A stretch of DNA of 21,742 nucleotides from Chloroflexia bacterium. GTDB lineage: Bacteria; Chloroflexota; Chloroflexia; Thermomicrobiales; UBA6265. The notes below the pieces were generated by a model. The model saw only the letters and a list, made by a program, of their open reading frames with translations, made no database searches and was not told the origin of the DNA. A program made the position numbers and the translations under genes. The DNA lies in the NCBI GenBank assembly GCA_013698305.1, contig JACCVC010000246.1:1-21742 (forward strand), given 5' to 3'. Numbering within the stretch: the first letter of the stretch is position 1; the number at the start of each line of letters is the position of its first letter. Positions 14,862-21,742 of this stretch are shown here, piece after piece.

Positions 14862-14913
14862 GTGCGAGCTTCGCTCACACCGGGCGGACGACCCTTCGGG
14901 GTCCGCCCCTACG
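14862..14913. repeat. Paired hairpin repeat of the GCCCCTACG family
   Basis: Two hairpins abut. GTGCGAGC/GCTCACAC with loop TTC (14862-14880) has one mismatch. GGGCGGAC/GTCCGCCC (14882-14889 and 14901-14908) is perfect and encloses ACCC-TTC-GGGG. The right arm runs into CTACGCAA, the same ending as the element at 7840-7869. This marks a dispersed, REP-like family. Confidence 0.65.
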
Positions 14914-15142
14914 CAACTTACGACGGTGTTCCATGTATAGGTAAATGGTAAAATCCAGGAGGTCGGTCCCACCAGTCTCTCATCCTCGCCATATGGTCAG
15001 GTGAGGAATTCGACAGGTCGGATTATCATTATTGAATAACACTTCGGCCAACGGTCGCCGACGACATCGGCTTTATTAGTGGAATGTCGCGGACGCTGCC
15101 GACCATGACGCGAAACCGCCATCCAGAGGATCTGCACACCAC
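14914..15142 (+). promoter_or_regulatory. AT-rich region upstream of clpP
   Basis: This 229-nt stretch precedes clpP and is visibly more AT-rich than its surroundings at 14930-14960 and 15020-15045 (TAAAAT, TATCATTATTGAATAA). It probably holds the clpP promoter, but no -35/-10 pair with good spacing stands out. No CIRCE-type inverted repeat was seen. AGGAGG at 14957 has no start codon at a suitable distance. Confidence 0.35.
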
Positions 15143-15781
15143 ATGGAAATCCCCAAGATTGAAAACCTGATCCCCACGGTGATCGAAAGCACCAACCGTG
15201 GCGAGCGAGCCTTCGACATCTACTCCCGGCTCCTCAAGGACCGGATCATCTTCCTCGGCACCCCCATCGATGACCAGGTCGCCAACGTGATCATCGCCCA
15301 GATGCTCTTCCTGGAGCACGACGACCCCGAGCAGGATATCCGCCTCTACATCAACTCACCGGGAGGGCAGGTGTACGCCGGGCTCGCGATCTACGACACC
15401 ATGCGCATGGTCCGACCGGATGTGTCGACGCTCTGCATCGGCATGGGCGCCAGCATGGGCGCGGTGCTGCTCGCGGCTGGCACGAAGGGCAAGCGCTTTG
15501 CCCTGCCGAACTCGCGGGTGATGATCCACCAGGGCTCCGCCGGCTTCCGCGGCAACGTGCCAGACATCGAGATCGCCGCCAAGGAGACGATGGACCTCAC
15601 CCGGACGCTGACCCAGATCATGGCCGACCACACCGGGCAGGATTTTGACAAGGTGCGGCACGACACCCAGCGTGACTACTACATGACCGGGCCGGAAGCG
15701 ATGGATTATGGCATTGTCGACCAGGTGATGGCGCCGGGTGCCGGCACAAGTCCCAATGGCTCCAAGCCGGATAAACCGTAG
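15143..15781 (+). CDS. clpP: ATP-dependent Clp protease proteolytic subunit
   Basis: The product is 212 aa, the usual ClpP length. The catalytic triad is complete: Ser104 in GMGASMGAVLL, His129 in SRVMIHQGSAG and Asp178 in DTQRDYYM. The Ser-His (25) and His-Asp (49) distances equal those of E. coli ClpP. The N-terminus MEIPKIENLIPTVIESTNRGERAFDIYSRL is typical, with little or no propeptide. Fourteen subunits form the barrel that degrades unfolded proteins delivered by ClpX or ClpC in the cytoplasm. The ribosome binding site AGAGGA lies 12 nt before the ATG, rather far. The tail (PGAGTSPNGSKPDKP) is a short unstructured extension. clpX follows 66 nt later with a terminator-like hairpin in between. 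Confidence 0.97.
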   Translation: MEIPKIENLIPTVIESTNRGERAFDIYSRLLKDRIIFLGTPIDDQVANVIIAQMLFLEHDDPEQDIRLYINSPGGQVYAGLAIYDTMRMVRPDVSTLCIGMGASMGAVLLAAGTKGKRFALPNSRVMIHQGSAGFRGNVPDIEIAAKETMDLTRTLTQIMADHTGQDFDKVRHDTQRDYYMTGPEAMDYGIVDQVMAPGAGTSPNGSKPDKP

Positions 15782-15827
15782 ACCGGCATCGACAGCAGCA
15801 ACGCGACGACTGGCAAGCCGGTTTTTT
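15782..15827 (+). terminator. Terminator-like hairpin between clpP and clpX
   Basis: ACCGGC (15782-15787) pairs with GCCGGT (15817-15822), and the right arm runs into a T6 tract (15822-15827). The loop is 29 nt and can fold further (GGC-AA-GCC). It lies directly after the clpP stop, so it could reduce read-through into clpX, whose start is only 20 nt beyond the T tract. Confidence 0.5.
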
Positions 15828-15847
15828 GAAATCAATGAGGTGTTCGG

Positions 15848-17098
<1,251 letters not shown>

Positions 17099-17156
17099 TC
17101 GCGCAAGACGCGAGCGGAAACGGGTCCACATACTCAAACTGAAACGCGAGACAGGG

Positions 17157-17183
17157 AACCCCGGACCTCGGTCCGGGGTTTTT
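17157..17183 (+). terminator. Rho-independent terminator of clpPX
   Basis: AACCCCGGACC (17157-17167) and GGTCCGGGGTT (17170-17180) form a perfect 11-bp stem (in practice a UUCG-like tight loop, C-TC-G), followed by TTT to 17183. It starts 59 nt after the clpX stop. This is the clearest intrinsic terminator in the window. Confidence 0.92.
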
Positions 17184-17217
17184 CATATCCATGAATCTCC
17201 GAGACGCGCTGTGAAGC

Positions 17218-17283
17218 GTTCACGTTTGGTTAGCACGGAATTGACGATCGGTTAAGAGGATTGGTTCCCCGCCAGTCTACGCT
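17218..17283 (+). promoter_or_regulatory. Candidate PHO box and promoter of phoD
   Basis: Four consecutive 11-nt units share a (G/A)TTNAC-like head: GTTCACGTTTG (17218), GTTAGCACGGA (17229), ATTGACGATCG (17240) and GTTAAGAGGAT (17251). PhoB/PhoP regulators bind direct repeats with 11-nt spacing, often in place of a -35 element. A possible -10, TACGCT, is at 17278-17283. The spacing is seen; regulator binding and phosphate control are inferred. Confidence 0.5.
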
Positions 17284-17359
17284 GCAAGTGTCACATGCGC
17301 CGAACGTCTTCAGTACGGACCACGGCGGATCAATCGCGTAACAAGAGAGGAATGGGCCC

Positions 17360-19015
17360 ATGATCAATTCGCGCGCAGATTTCGAGCAGATGTTGAAACG
17401 CCGCACCAATCGTCGCCTGGCCATGAAATCCGGATTCGCCGCTGGCGCCGCCGGTCTCATTGGCGTCAGCTACCGGGGCGGGCCAACCCGCGCCTTTGCC
17501 CGGCAAGCCGCCACGCCGGAGGCGACACCCGTCGATCTTACCGACACGCCATCGGCGCGATTTGGCGCCTACCCGTTCCAGCTTGGCGTCGCCTCTGGCG
17601 AGCCGCTGCCGCAAGGCGTCGTGCTGTGGACCCGTCTCGCGCCCGCCCCGCTCGACGGCGGCGGCATGGACCCGATTCCCTACGATCTGCGATGGGAGGT
17701 CGCGCGGGACGCAGAGTTCGGCGACGTCGCGCAGACCGGCTTCGCGGTCGCCGACCCCAACCTGGCCCACAGCGTCCATGTCGATGTGACCGGGCTCGAG
17801 CCATTCACCGAGTACTTCTACCGGTTCATGGTCGGCGACGAAGTGAGCCAGGTCGGGCGAACCAAGACCGCGCCGGAACGCGGCCAGGCCGTTGATTCGC
17901 TGCGATTCGGCTTCGCCTCGTGCTCCAATTACGAGCATGGCTACTTCGTCGCCTATCGCGACATGGCCGAGCAGCGGTTCGACGTCAACTTTCATTTGGG
18001 AGACTACATCTACGAATACGCGGCCAACGACTACAACGTGCGCGAGCCGGAGAACATCCGGCTTCACAACGGCGACGAGACTGTCGCGCTTCAGAACTAT
18101 CGGAACCGGTTTGCGCAATACCATACCGACCCCGATCTGCAGGCGGTGCATCAGTCCGCTCCGATGGTGGTGACCTGGGATGACCACGAAGTCGATAACA
18201 ACTATGCCGACGAGATCCCGGAAAATTACGACGACGTCAGCGATTTCCTGATGCGACGGGCGGATGCCTACCAGGCCTACTACGAGCACATGCCGCTGCG
18301 GCCATGGTCGTTGCCGGTTGGTCCCGACATGACGCTCTACCGGTCGCTCACCTTCGGCGACTTGATGGAAGTCACGGTGCTGGACACCCGTCAGTACCGT
18401 GACGATCAGCCGAGCGGGGACGGCACGTTCCCACGCACGCCGGCGTCGATGAACGCCACGATGCTCGGTCTTGACCAGGAACGATGGCTGCTCGACAAGC
18501 TCGCCAACTCCACGGCAACCTGGAACGTAATGGCCCAGCAAGTTAATTTCGCGGAAGCCTACTTTCCGGATCCCGAACAGCAGGTGATCGACTTCTACAA
18601 CGATAGCTGGACCGGATACCCCGCCGCGCGGCAGCGCATCCTCCAGCACATCGTCGATCAGCAGGTCGCGAATCCAGTCGTGCTGACCGGTGATATCCAT
18701 ACGTCCTGGGCGAGCGACCTGAAGCTGAACTGGGCTGATCCCGATGCGCCGAACATCGGATCCGAGTACATCTGCACGTCGATCACCGCTGGTGGGCTGG
18801 AGCCGTCGACCTTCCTCCAGGGATACGAGGAAGGGGCCGAGTACATCAGGTTCTTCGACCCCAACCATGGTGGCTACACCGCGGTCGAGGTCACGCAGGA
18901 CCTCTGGCGGTCAGTTTTCTACCTGGTGGACAACATGGAGCAATACGACTCTGGCGTCAGCCACCTGGCGACCTGGGTCACCGAACGCGACAATCCCGGT
19001 GTGCAGGAGGGGTAG
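17360..19015 (+). CDS. phoD: PhoD-family alkaline phosphatase, Tat-exported
   Basis: The product is 551 aa. The ATG at 17360 has GAGGA 8 nt upstream. The N-terminus is a Tat-type signal (KRRTNRRLAMKSGFAAGAAG, about residues 13-32), followed by the linker RQAATPEATPVD. A small beta domain (about 65-175, starting YPFQLGVASGEPLPQGVVLWTR) precedes the metallophosphatase domain. That domain has FGFASCSNYEHGYF with the metal ligand Cys188, FHLGDYIYEY (211-220), VTWDDHEVDNNY (271-282) and VVLTGDIHTSW (440-450). These are the PhoD Fe/Ca-site motifs, all present. The enzyme hydrolyses phosphomonoesters and diesters outside the membrane to supply phosphate. A candidate PHO box precedes it, and a perfect 14-bp hairpin follows. 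Confidence 0.95.
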   Translation: MINSRADFEQMLKRRTNRRLAMKSGFAAGAAGLIGVSYRGGPTRAFARQAATPEATPVDLTDTPSARFGAYPFQLGVASGEPLPQGVVLWTRLAPAPLDGGGMDPIPYDLRWEVARDAEFGDVAQTGFAVADPNLAHSVHVDVTGLEPFTEYFYRFMVGDEVSQVGRTKTAPERGQAVDSLRFGFASCSNYEHGYFVAYRDMAEQRFDVNFHLGDYIYEYAANDYNVREPENIRLHNGDETVALQNYRNRFAQYHTDPDLQAVHQSAPMVVTWDDHEVDNNYADEIPENYDDVSDFLMRRADAYQAYYEHMPLRPWSLPVGPDMTLYRSLTFGDLMEVTVLDTRQYRDDQPSGDGTFPRTPASMNATMLGLDQERWLLDKLANSTATWNVMAQQVNFAEAYFPDPEQQVIDFYNDSWTGYPAARQRILQHIVDQQVANPVVLTGDIHTSWASDLKLNWADPDAPNIGSEYICTSITAGGLEPSTFLQGYEEGAEYIRFFDPNHGGYTAVEVTQDLWRSVFYLVDNMEQYDSGVSHLATWVTERDNPGVQEG

Positions 19016-19054
19016 CGCATCCTAACCCGCGCGCCTCTCACTCCCCGATCTGAC

Positions 19055-19086
19055 GATGCCCGCTGGCATGGGCCAGCGGGCATCGA
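19055..19086 (+). terminator. Hairpin terminator after phoD
   Basis: CGATGCCCGCTGGC (19055-19068) and its exact reverse complement (19073-19086) form a 14-bp stem with a 4-nt loop (ATGG), 40 nt after the phoD stop. Only a short T3 follows (ACGTTTG), so termination may be inefficient or rely on other factors. Confidence 0.65.
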
Positions 19087-19203
19087 CGTTTGCGGGGTGG
19101 GTTTCGCCAGGTCCCACGAGCAGGCGGTCGGTGGCACGCACAATGCTTGAGCAGGTCGCACGCAACAGGACGGAGGATAACTTGCTGCGAGACGGGAGTA
19201 ACG

Positions 19204-19430
19204 GTGACTGGCGACGCTTATCTTGTGCGCGTCGCGCTTCGGATCCGAGGGCGGGTCAGGGCGTTGGCTATCGGGTCAATGCGAGACGGATGGCATCCCG
19301 TCTCGGCGACCATGCGCAGCCCGAGAACCTGCCCGACGGGTCGGTGCGGATTGTCGTGAGCGGCATGGTCGCCGCAGTTGCCGACTTCCGGCGGTGGTGC
19401 GAACAGGGACCGAAGCTGGCCCAGGCATGA
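19204..19430 (+). pseudogene. Acylphosphatase, broken by a 1-nt deletion
   Basis: GTG at 19204 has GGGAG 5 nt upstream. It opens with TGDAYLVRVALRIRGRV and then leaves frame at 19255-19257. From 19257 the next frame continues QGVGYRVNARRMASRLG, then ENLPDGSVRIVVSG and FRRWCEQGPKLAQA to the TGA at 19430. Joined, these give a normal acylphosphatase of about 75 residues with the catalytic Arg (GVGYR) and Asn (ENLPDG). One base is missing between CGG (19252-19254) and CAG (19257). The enzyme hydrolyses acyl phosphates in the cytoplasm. The usual GWVRN segment reads DHAQPEN, so the protein was already somewhat divergent. It may be a real pseudogene or a sequencing error. Confidence 0.8.
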
Positions 19431-19481
19431 TGTCTCTCGACCGCGCCGCCATGACGGAGTGTCTGCCGCAGGCGGCGAACC

Positions 19482-19538
19482 GGGCGAAAGTTCCTTCGAC
19501 TCCGCTCAGGACAAGCCTGACGGAACTCGCCCCTACGG
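19482..19538. repeat. Hairpin repeat with the CCGCTCAGGACAAGC core
   Basis: GGGCGA-AA-GTTCC (19482-19494) pairs with GGAACTCGCCC (19522-19532), and the right arm runs into CTACGG as in the other repeats of this window. The loop contains CTTCGACTCCGCTCAGGAC followed by AAGC (19494-19516). This sequence recurs in intergenic DNA of many bacterial genomes and gives spurious translations such as LSGVEG and CPERSRR. It fills the gap between the acylphosphatase and debranching-enzyme genes. Confidence 0.65.
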
Positions 19539-19589
19539 TTTTCCGCGAATTGATCATCCGGATTTCGTATCACGTGATGTTTCGCTGGC

Positions 19590-21503
19590 TCAATGAGGGC
19601 CGAGCATCGTGCGGACAATGAGATGCGCACAGCCAGCCGCCCACGCCTGCGGGCGGCAGCTTACCGGATAGTTGACCGGCCCGAGGCGGTCGTCGTCGCT
19701 GTCGAAGCCACAGTAGAGCTCGCTCAGGCGGCGCTCGGGGTCGTGGACGCTCAACCGGATCAGGCATTCGGCGACGGTCGATGCCGCCTCGTCGAAGCCA
19801 AAAGCCTTCATCCCACATATCGTCAGACTGTTGTCGTGTGGCCAGATGCTGCCATTGTGGTAGCTCATCGGGTTGTAGGTGGCCATCGCGCTGCTCAGGG
19901 TGCGAATGCCCCAGCGGGTTAGCATGTCGCCACGCATCAGCCGGTCGACCATCAGCGCCGCCCGTTCCGGTGAGGGCAGCCCGCAGAACAGCAGGTGGCC
20001 GGGGTTGGAGCTGATCGCGTCGACCGGTCGTTTGTTGCCGTCGAGCGCCTGAGCATAGTAGCCCTCCCCCTCCAGCCAGTACGTGTCCTCGACGGTCTTG
20101 CGCACCCGGTCGGCCTTGTCGCGAAGCTCGGCCGCCCAGCCCTCGTCGCCGCGCATCGTCGCCACGTCAGCCATCCAGGCATAGGCGGCGTACACGTACC
20201 CCTGCACCTCGACCAGCGCGACCGGACCTTCCACCTGGTCGCCGTTGGCCCAATGCAGCGAGTCGTGGCTGTCCTTCCACCCCTGCTGGGTGATGTGAAC
20301 CCCGTCCTCGGCCTTCGCGCCAAACTCGACCAAGCCATCACCATCGAGATCGCCATACTCCTCGATCCAGGCCAGCGCCCTGCGGATGTGGGGAACCAGC
20401 TCGTCGTACATCCCCTCGTCCTGGCGCACGCGCCAGGCTTGGGCAAAGGTCATCACGAACAGCGGGGTTGAGTCGATCGAGCCGAAGTACGGCGTGTGCG
20501 GAATCTGGTGGGTCCGGGCCATGTCGCCGTAGCGAATCTCGTGCAGGATCTTGCCCGGCTCTTCCTCCCGGAACTCGTCGAGCCGATCACCCTGATTTGC
20601 CGCCAGCACGCGCAGCGTCGCCCATGCCCGCTCCGGATAGGTCTGCATCGTCTGCAACGCCACGATCAGACTGTCGCGACCGAACGGCGCGATGAACCAC
20701 GGGATTCCCGCCGACGGCATGCTGCCTTCCGGAAAGTCCGTCTGCAGCATTGCCAGGTCGAGATCGGCCCGGAGCGCCATCGCTTCCAGATCCCGATTGT
20801 CCGTGCTGATTTTCAGGCGGAGGCGCCCCGCTTCTTCCGCTTCATGGGCAGCGCCGACCGGAGTGGGCAAGAGTGACAGGTCCACAATGGCGGAGTCGCC
20901 ATGCGCCAGGTCGAGCGAAAAGGCCATCGCTACCGGGACCGCTCCGTTGTCCGAGACGCGGTCCCCTGATGCGATGCCGGCACGAAGCGGCGATGGTTCG
21001 GACCCAACATCGAGTTTCGCGGTCTGGCCGTCGGAGCCGGTAGCCGAGAAGGAAACGGTGCGATCCGCGAGAACCTCGGGCGGATGGAGCCTGGGACGCT
21101 GCTTCGGCGTCATGCCACGGACATCGAACATATCGCGGAAGTCCGCCGCCATCTCGATGTCCAGCGTCACCGTCGACGCCCAACCGCCAAACGCCTGAGC
21201 CTCGAACGTGATATTCAGCGCGGCACCGAGCCTGATCCGCTGGAGAACCACCAGATCGGATCCAGGAATGCCCGTGCGATCCTCATGGCCCGACTGCGTG
21301 GTGCTGGTGATGATCGCTTCCGACGCGGAGAGTGTCTGCACCGATAGCACGTCGAGCGGGACACCGGAAACGGTCGCGGTGAATGTGCTGAGGAAGCGGG
21401 TATCCCGAAGGTACAGTCCCGCCTCGTGCATGCCTCCGCACGTTTCGGAGCGGCCGACCAGAAACAGTTCGTTGTTCTTCAGGGTCAGGTCAAGATCGAA
21501 CAC
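19590..21503 (-). CDS. Glycogen debranching-type enzyme (amylo-alpha-1,6-glucosidase-like)
   Basis: The product is 637 aa from a GTG at 21503, with AAGGA 6 nt upstream. Residues 1 to about 230 form a beta-rich N-terminal domain (LFLVGRSETCGGMHEAGLYL, RDTRFLSTF) of the GDE_N_bis type. Residues from about 265 on form the (alpha/alpha)6-barrel catalytic region: GIPWFIAPFGRDSLI, HEIRYGDMAR, PYFGSIDSTPLFV, GWKDSHDSLHWANG, YNPMSYHNGSIWPHDN and NYPVSCRPQAWAAG. The Asp/Glu residues in these blocks are the likely catalytic acids. Proteins of this family cleave or transfer alpha-glucosyl branches, but substrates are often unknown; there is no signal peptide, so it acts in the cytoplasm. A sugar ABC permease gene ends 60 nt upstream on the same strand, suggesting uptake followed by breakdown of an oligosaccharide. 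Confidence 0.88.
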   Translation of the reverse strand: MFDLDLTLKNNELFLVGRSETCGGMHEAGLYLRDTRFLSTFTATVSGVPLDVLSVQTLSASEAIITSTTQSGHEDRTGIPGSDLVVLQRIRLGAALNITFEAQAFGGWASTVTLDIEMAADFRDMFDVRGMTPKQRPRLHPPEVLADRTVSFSATGSDGQTAKLDVGSEPSPLRAGIASGDRVSDNGAVPVAMAFSLDLAHGDSAIVDLSLLPTPVGAAHEAEEAGRLRLKISTDNRDLEAMALRADLDLAMLQTDFPEGSMPSAGIPWFIAPFGRDSLIVALQTMQTYPERAWATLRVLAANQGDRLDEFREEEPGKILHEIRYGDMARTHQIPHTPYFGSIDSTPLFVMTFAQAWRVRQDEGMYDELVPHIRRALAWIEEYGDLDGDGLVEFGAKAEDGVHITQQGWKDSHDSLHWANGDQVEGPVALVEVQGYVYAAYAWMADVATMRGDEGWAAELRDKADRVRKTVEDTYWLEGEGYYAQALDGNKRPVDAISSNPGHLLFCGLPSPERAALMVDRLMRGDMLTRWGIRTLSSAMATYNPMSYHNGSIWPHDNSLTICGMKAFGFDEAASTVAECLIRLSVHDPERRLSELYCGFDSDDDRLGPVNYPVSCRPQAWAAGCAHLIVRTMLGPH

Positions 21504-21563
21504 GGTAATCCTTCACGGTACAGAGCGATTGCCGGTGCAACTGCGACCTGGGCATCAACGGCG

Positions 21564-21742
21564 CTACCCCTTGATGCCGGAGGTCACGTTGCTGGCTATA
21601 AAGTACCGCTGGAACACCACGAAGAAAATAGCCATCGGTACCGTCGTGATCACCGCGATCGCCATCAGCACCGGCCAGTTGGTGTTGAACTGCGCTCGGA
21701 ACTGGGCGAGCCCCACCGGGAGCGTGTAGAGATCGGTGGACC
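21564..21742 (-). CDS. Carbohydrate ABC transporter permease, C-terminal part (MalG type)
   Basis: The last 59 codons of a minus-strand gene run in from the right edge and stop at TAG (21564-21566). The sequence LPVGLAQFRAQFNTNWPVLM, then AIAVITTVPMAIFFVVFQRY and FIASNVTSGIKG, is the standard end of MalG-family permeases: the loop before the last transmembrane helix, that helix, and the conserved FQRYF...G(A/I)(V/I)KG tail. It would form the membrane channel for sugar uptake with a partner permease, a binding protein and an ATPase, which presumably lie beyond the window. It is probably co-transcribed with the debranching enzyme gene. Confidence 0.9.
   Translation of the reverse strand, partial: STDLYTLPVGLAQFRAQFNTNWPVLMAIAVITTVPMAIFFVVFQRYFIASNVTSGIKG

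Noticed and set aside
14957..15004. AGGAGG followed by a tiny frame (ATG GTC AGG TGA) upstream of clpP, as a leader peptide
   Set aside because: The distance from AGGAGG to that ATG is about 30 nt, too far for initiation, and a three-residue frame is likely chance.
17330..18868. Long minus-strand open frame (512 codons) opposite phoD
   Set aside because: phoD on the plus strand has all family motifs and a good ribosome binding site; the antisense frame has no family features.

Overview
The window is a high-GC bacterial chromosome segment without rRNA, tRNA, phage or CRISPR signals. The best guess at origin is Chloroflexota, class Thermomicrobia or a close relative. This rests on the Ala/Thr/Pro linkers after the Tat-type signals of two exported phosphatases (motifs such as QEATPVAGGTP and AATPEATPVD), the very large SARP/LuxR-type ATPase regulators and the GC-rich codon use. 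It is an inference from style, not a marker-gene assignment.

Layout. 1-868 (+): C-terminal part of a TPR/LuxR regulator, ending in a perfect 19-bp palindrome. 933-1907 (-): secreted two-domain cupredoxin-like protein. 2077-5142 (-): SARP/NB-ARC/TPR regulator upstream of it. 5460-7796 (+): soluble multi-PAS/GAF histidine kinase. 7910-9946 (-): PhoX-family phosphatase. 10216-11304 (+): tartrate/D-malate dehydrogenase family enzyme. 11539-12015 (-): RelE/RHH toxin-antitoxin pair whose toxin is frameshifted. 12210-14493 (+): DoxX-like membrane protein followed, 1 nt later, by a THUMP-like/class I methyltransferase. 15143-17098 (+): clpP then clpX. 17360-19015 (+): PhoD alkaline phosphatase. 19204-19430 (+): frameshifted acylphosphatase. 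19590-21503 (-): glycogen-debranching-type glycosidase, preceded on the same strand by the C-terminus of a sugar ABC permease that runs off the edge.

How the parts relate. ClpP and ClpX form the ATP-dependent protease. PhoX and PhoD are unrelated exported phosphatases that would both release phosphate outside the cell, and a row of 11-nt repeats upstream of phoD looks like a PHO box. The sugar permease and debranching enzyme are probably co-transcribed. The remaining genes look like independent units.

The most informative features are non-coding. A 222-bp element with 17-bp terminal inverted repeats has inserted into the 7-nt loop of a hairpin behind the methyltransferase gene and duplicated that loop as its target site. 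A second, 102-bp hairpin element with 11-bp ends lies between the dehydrogenase and the toxin-antitoxin locus. A dispersed hairpin family ending in GCCCCTACG recurs in several intergenic gaps. Two small genes (RelE, acylphosphatase) each lack exactly one base, which is either real decay or sequencing error. I did not find convincing evidence for a wholly new multi-gene system.
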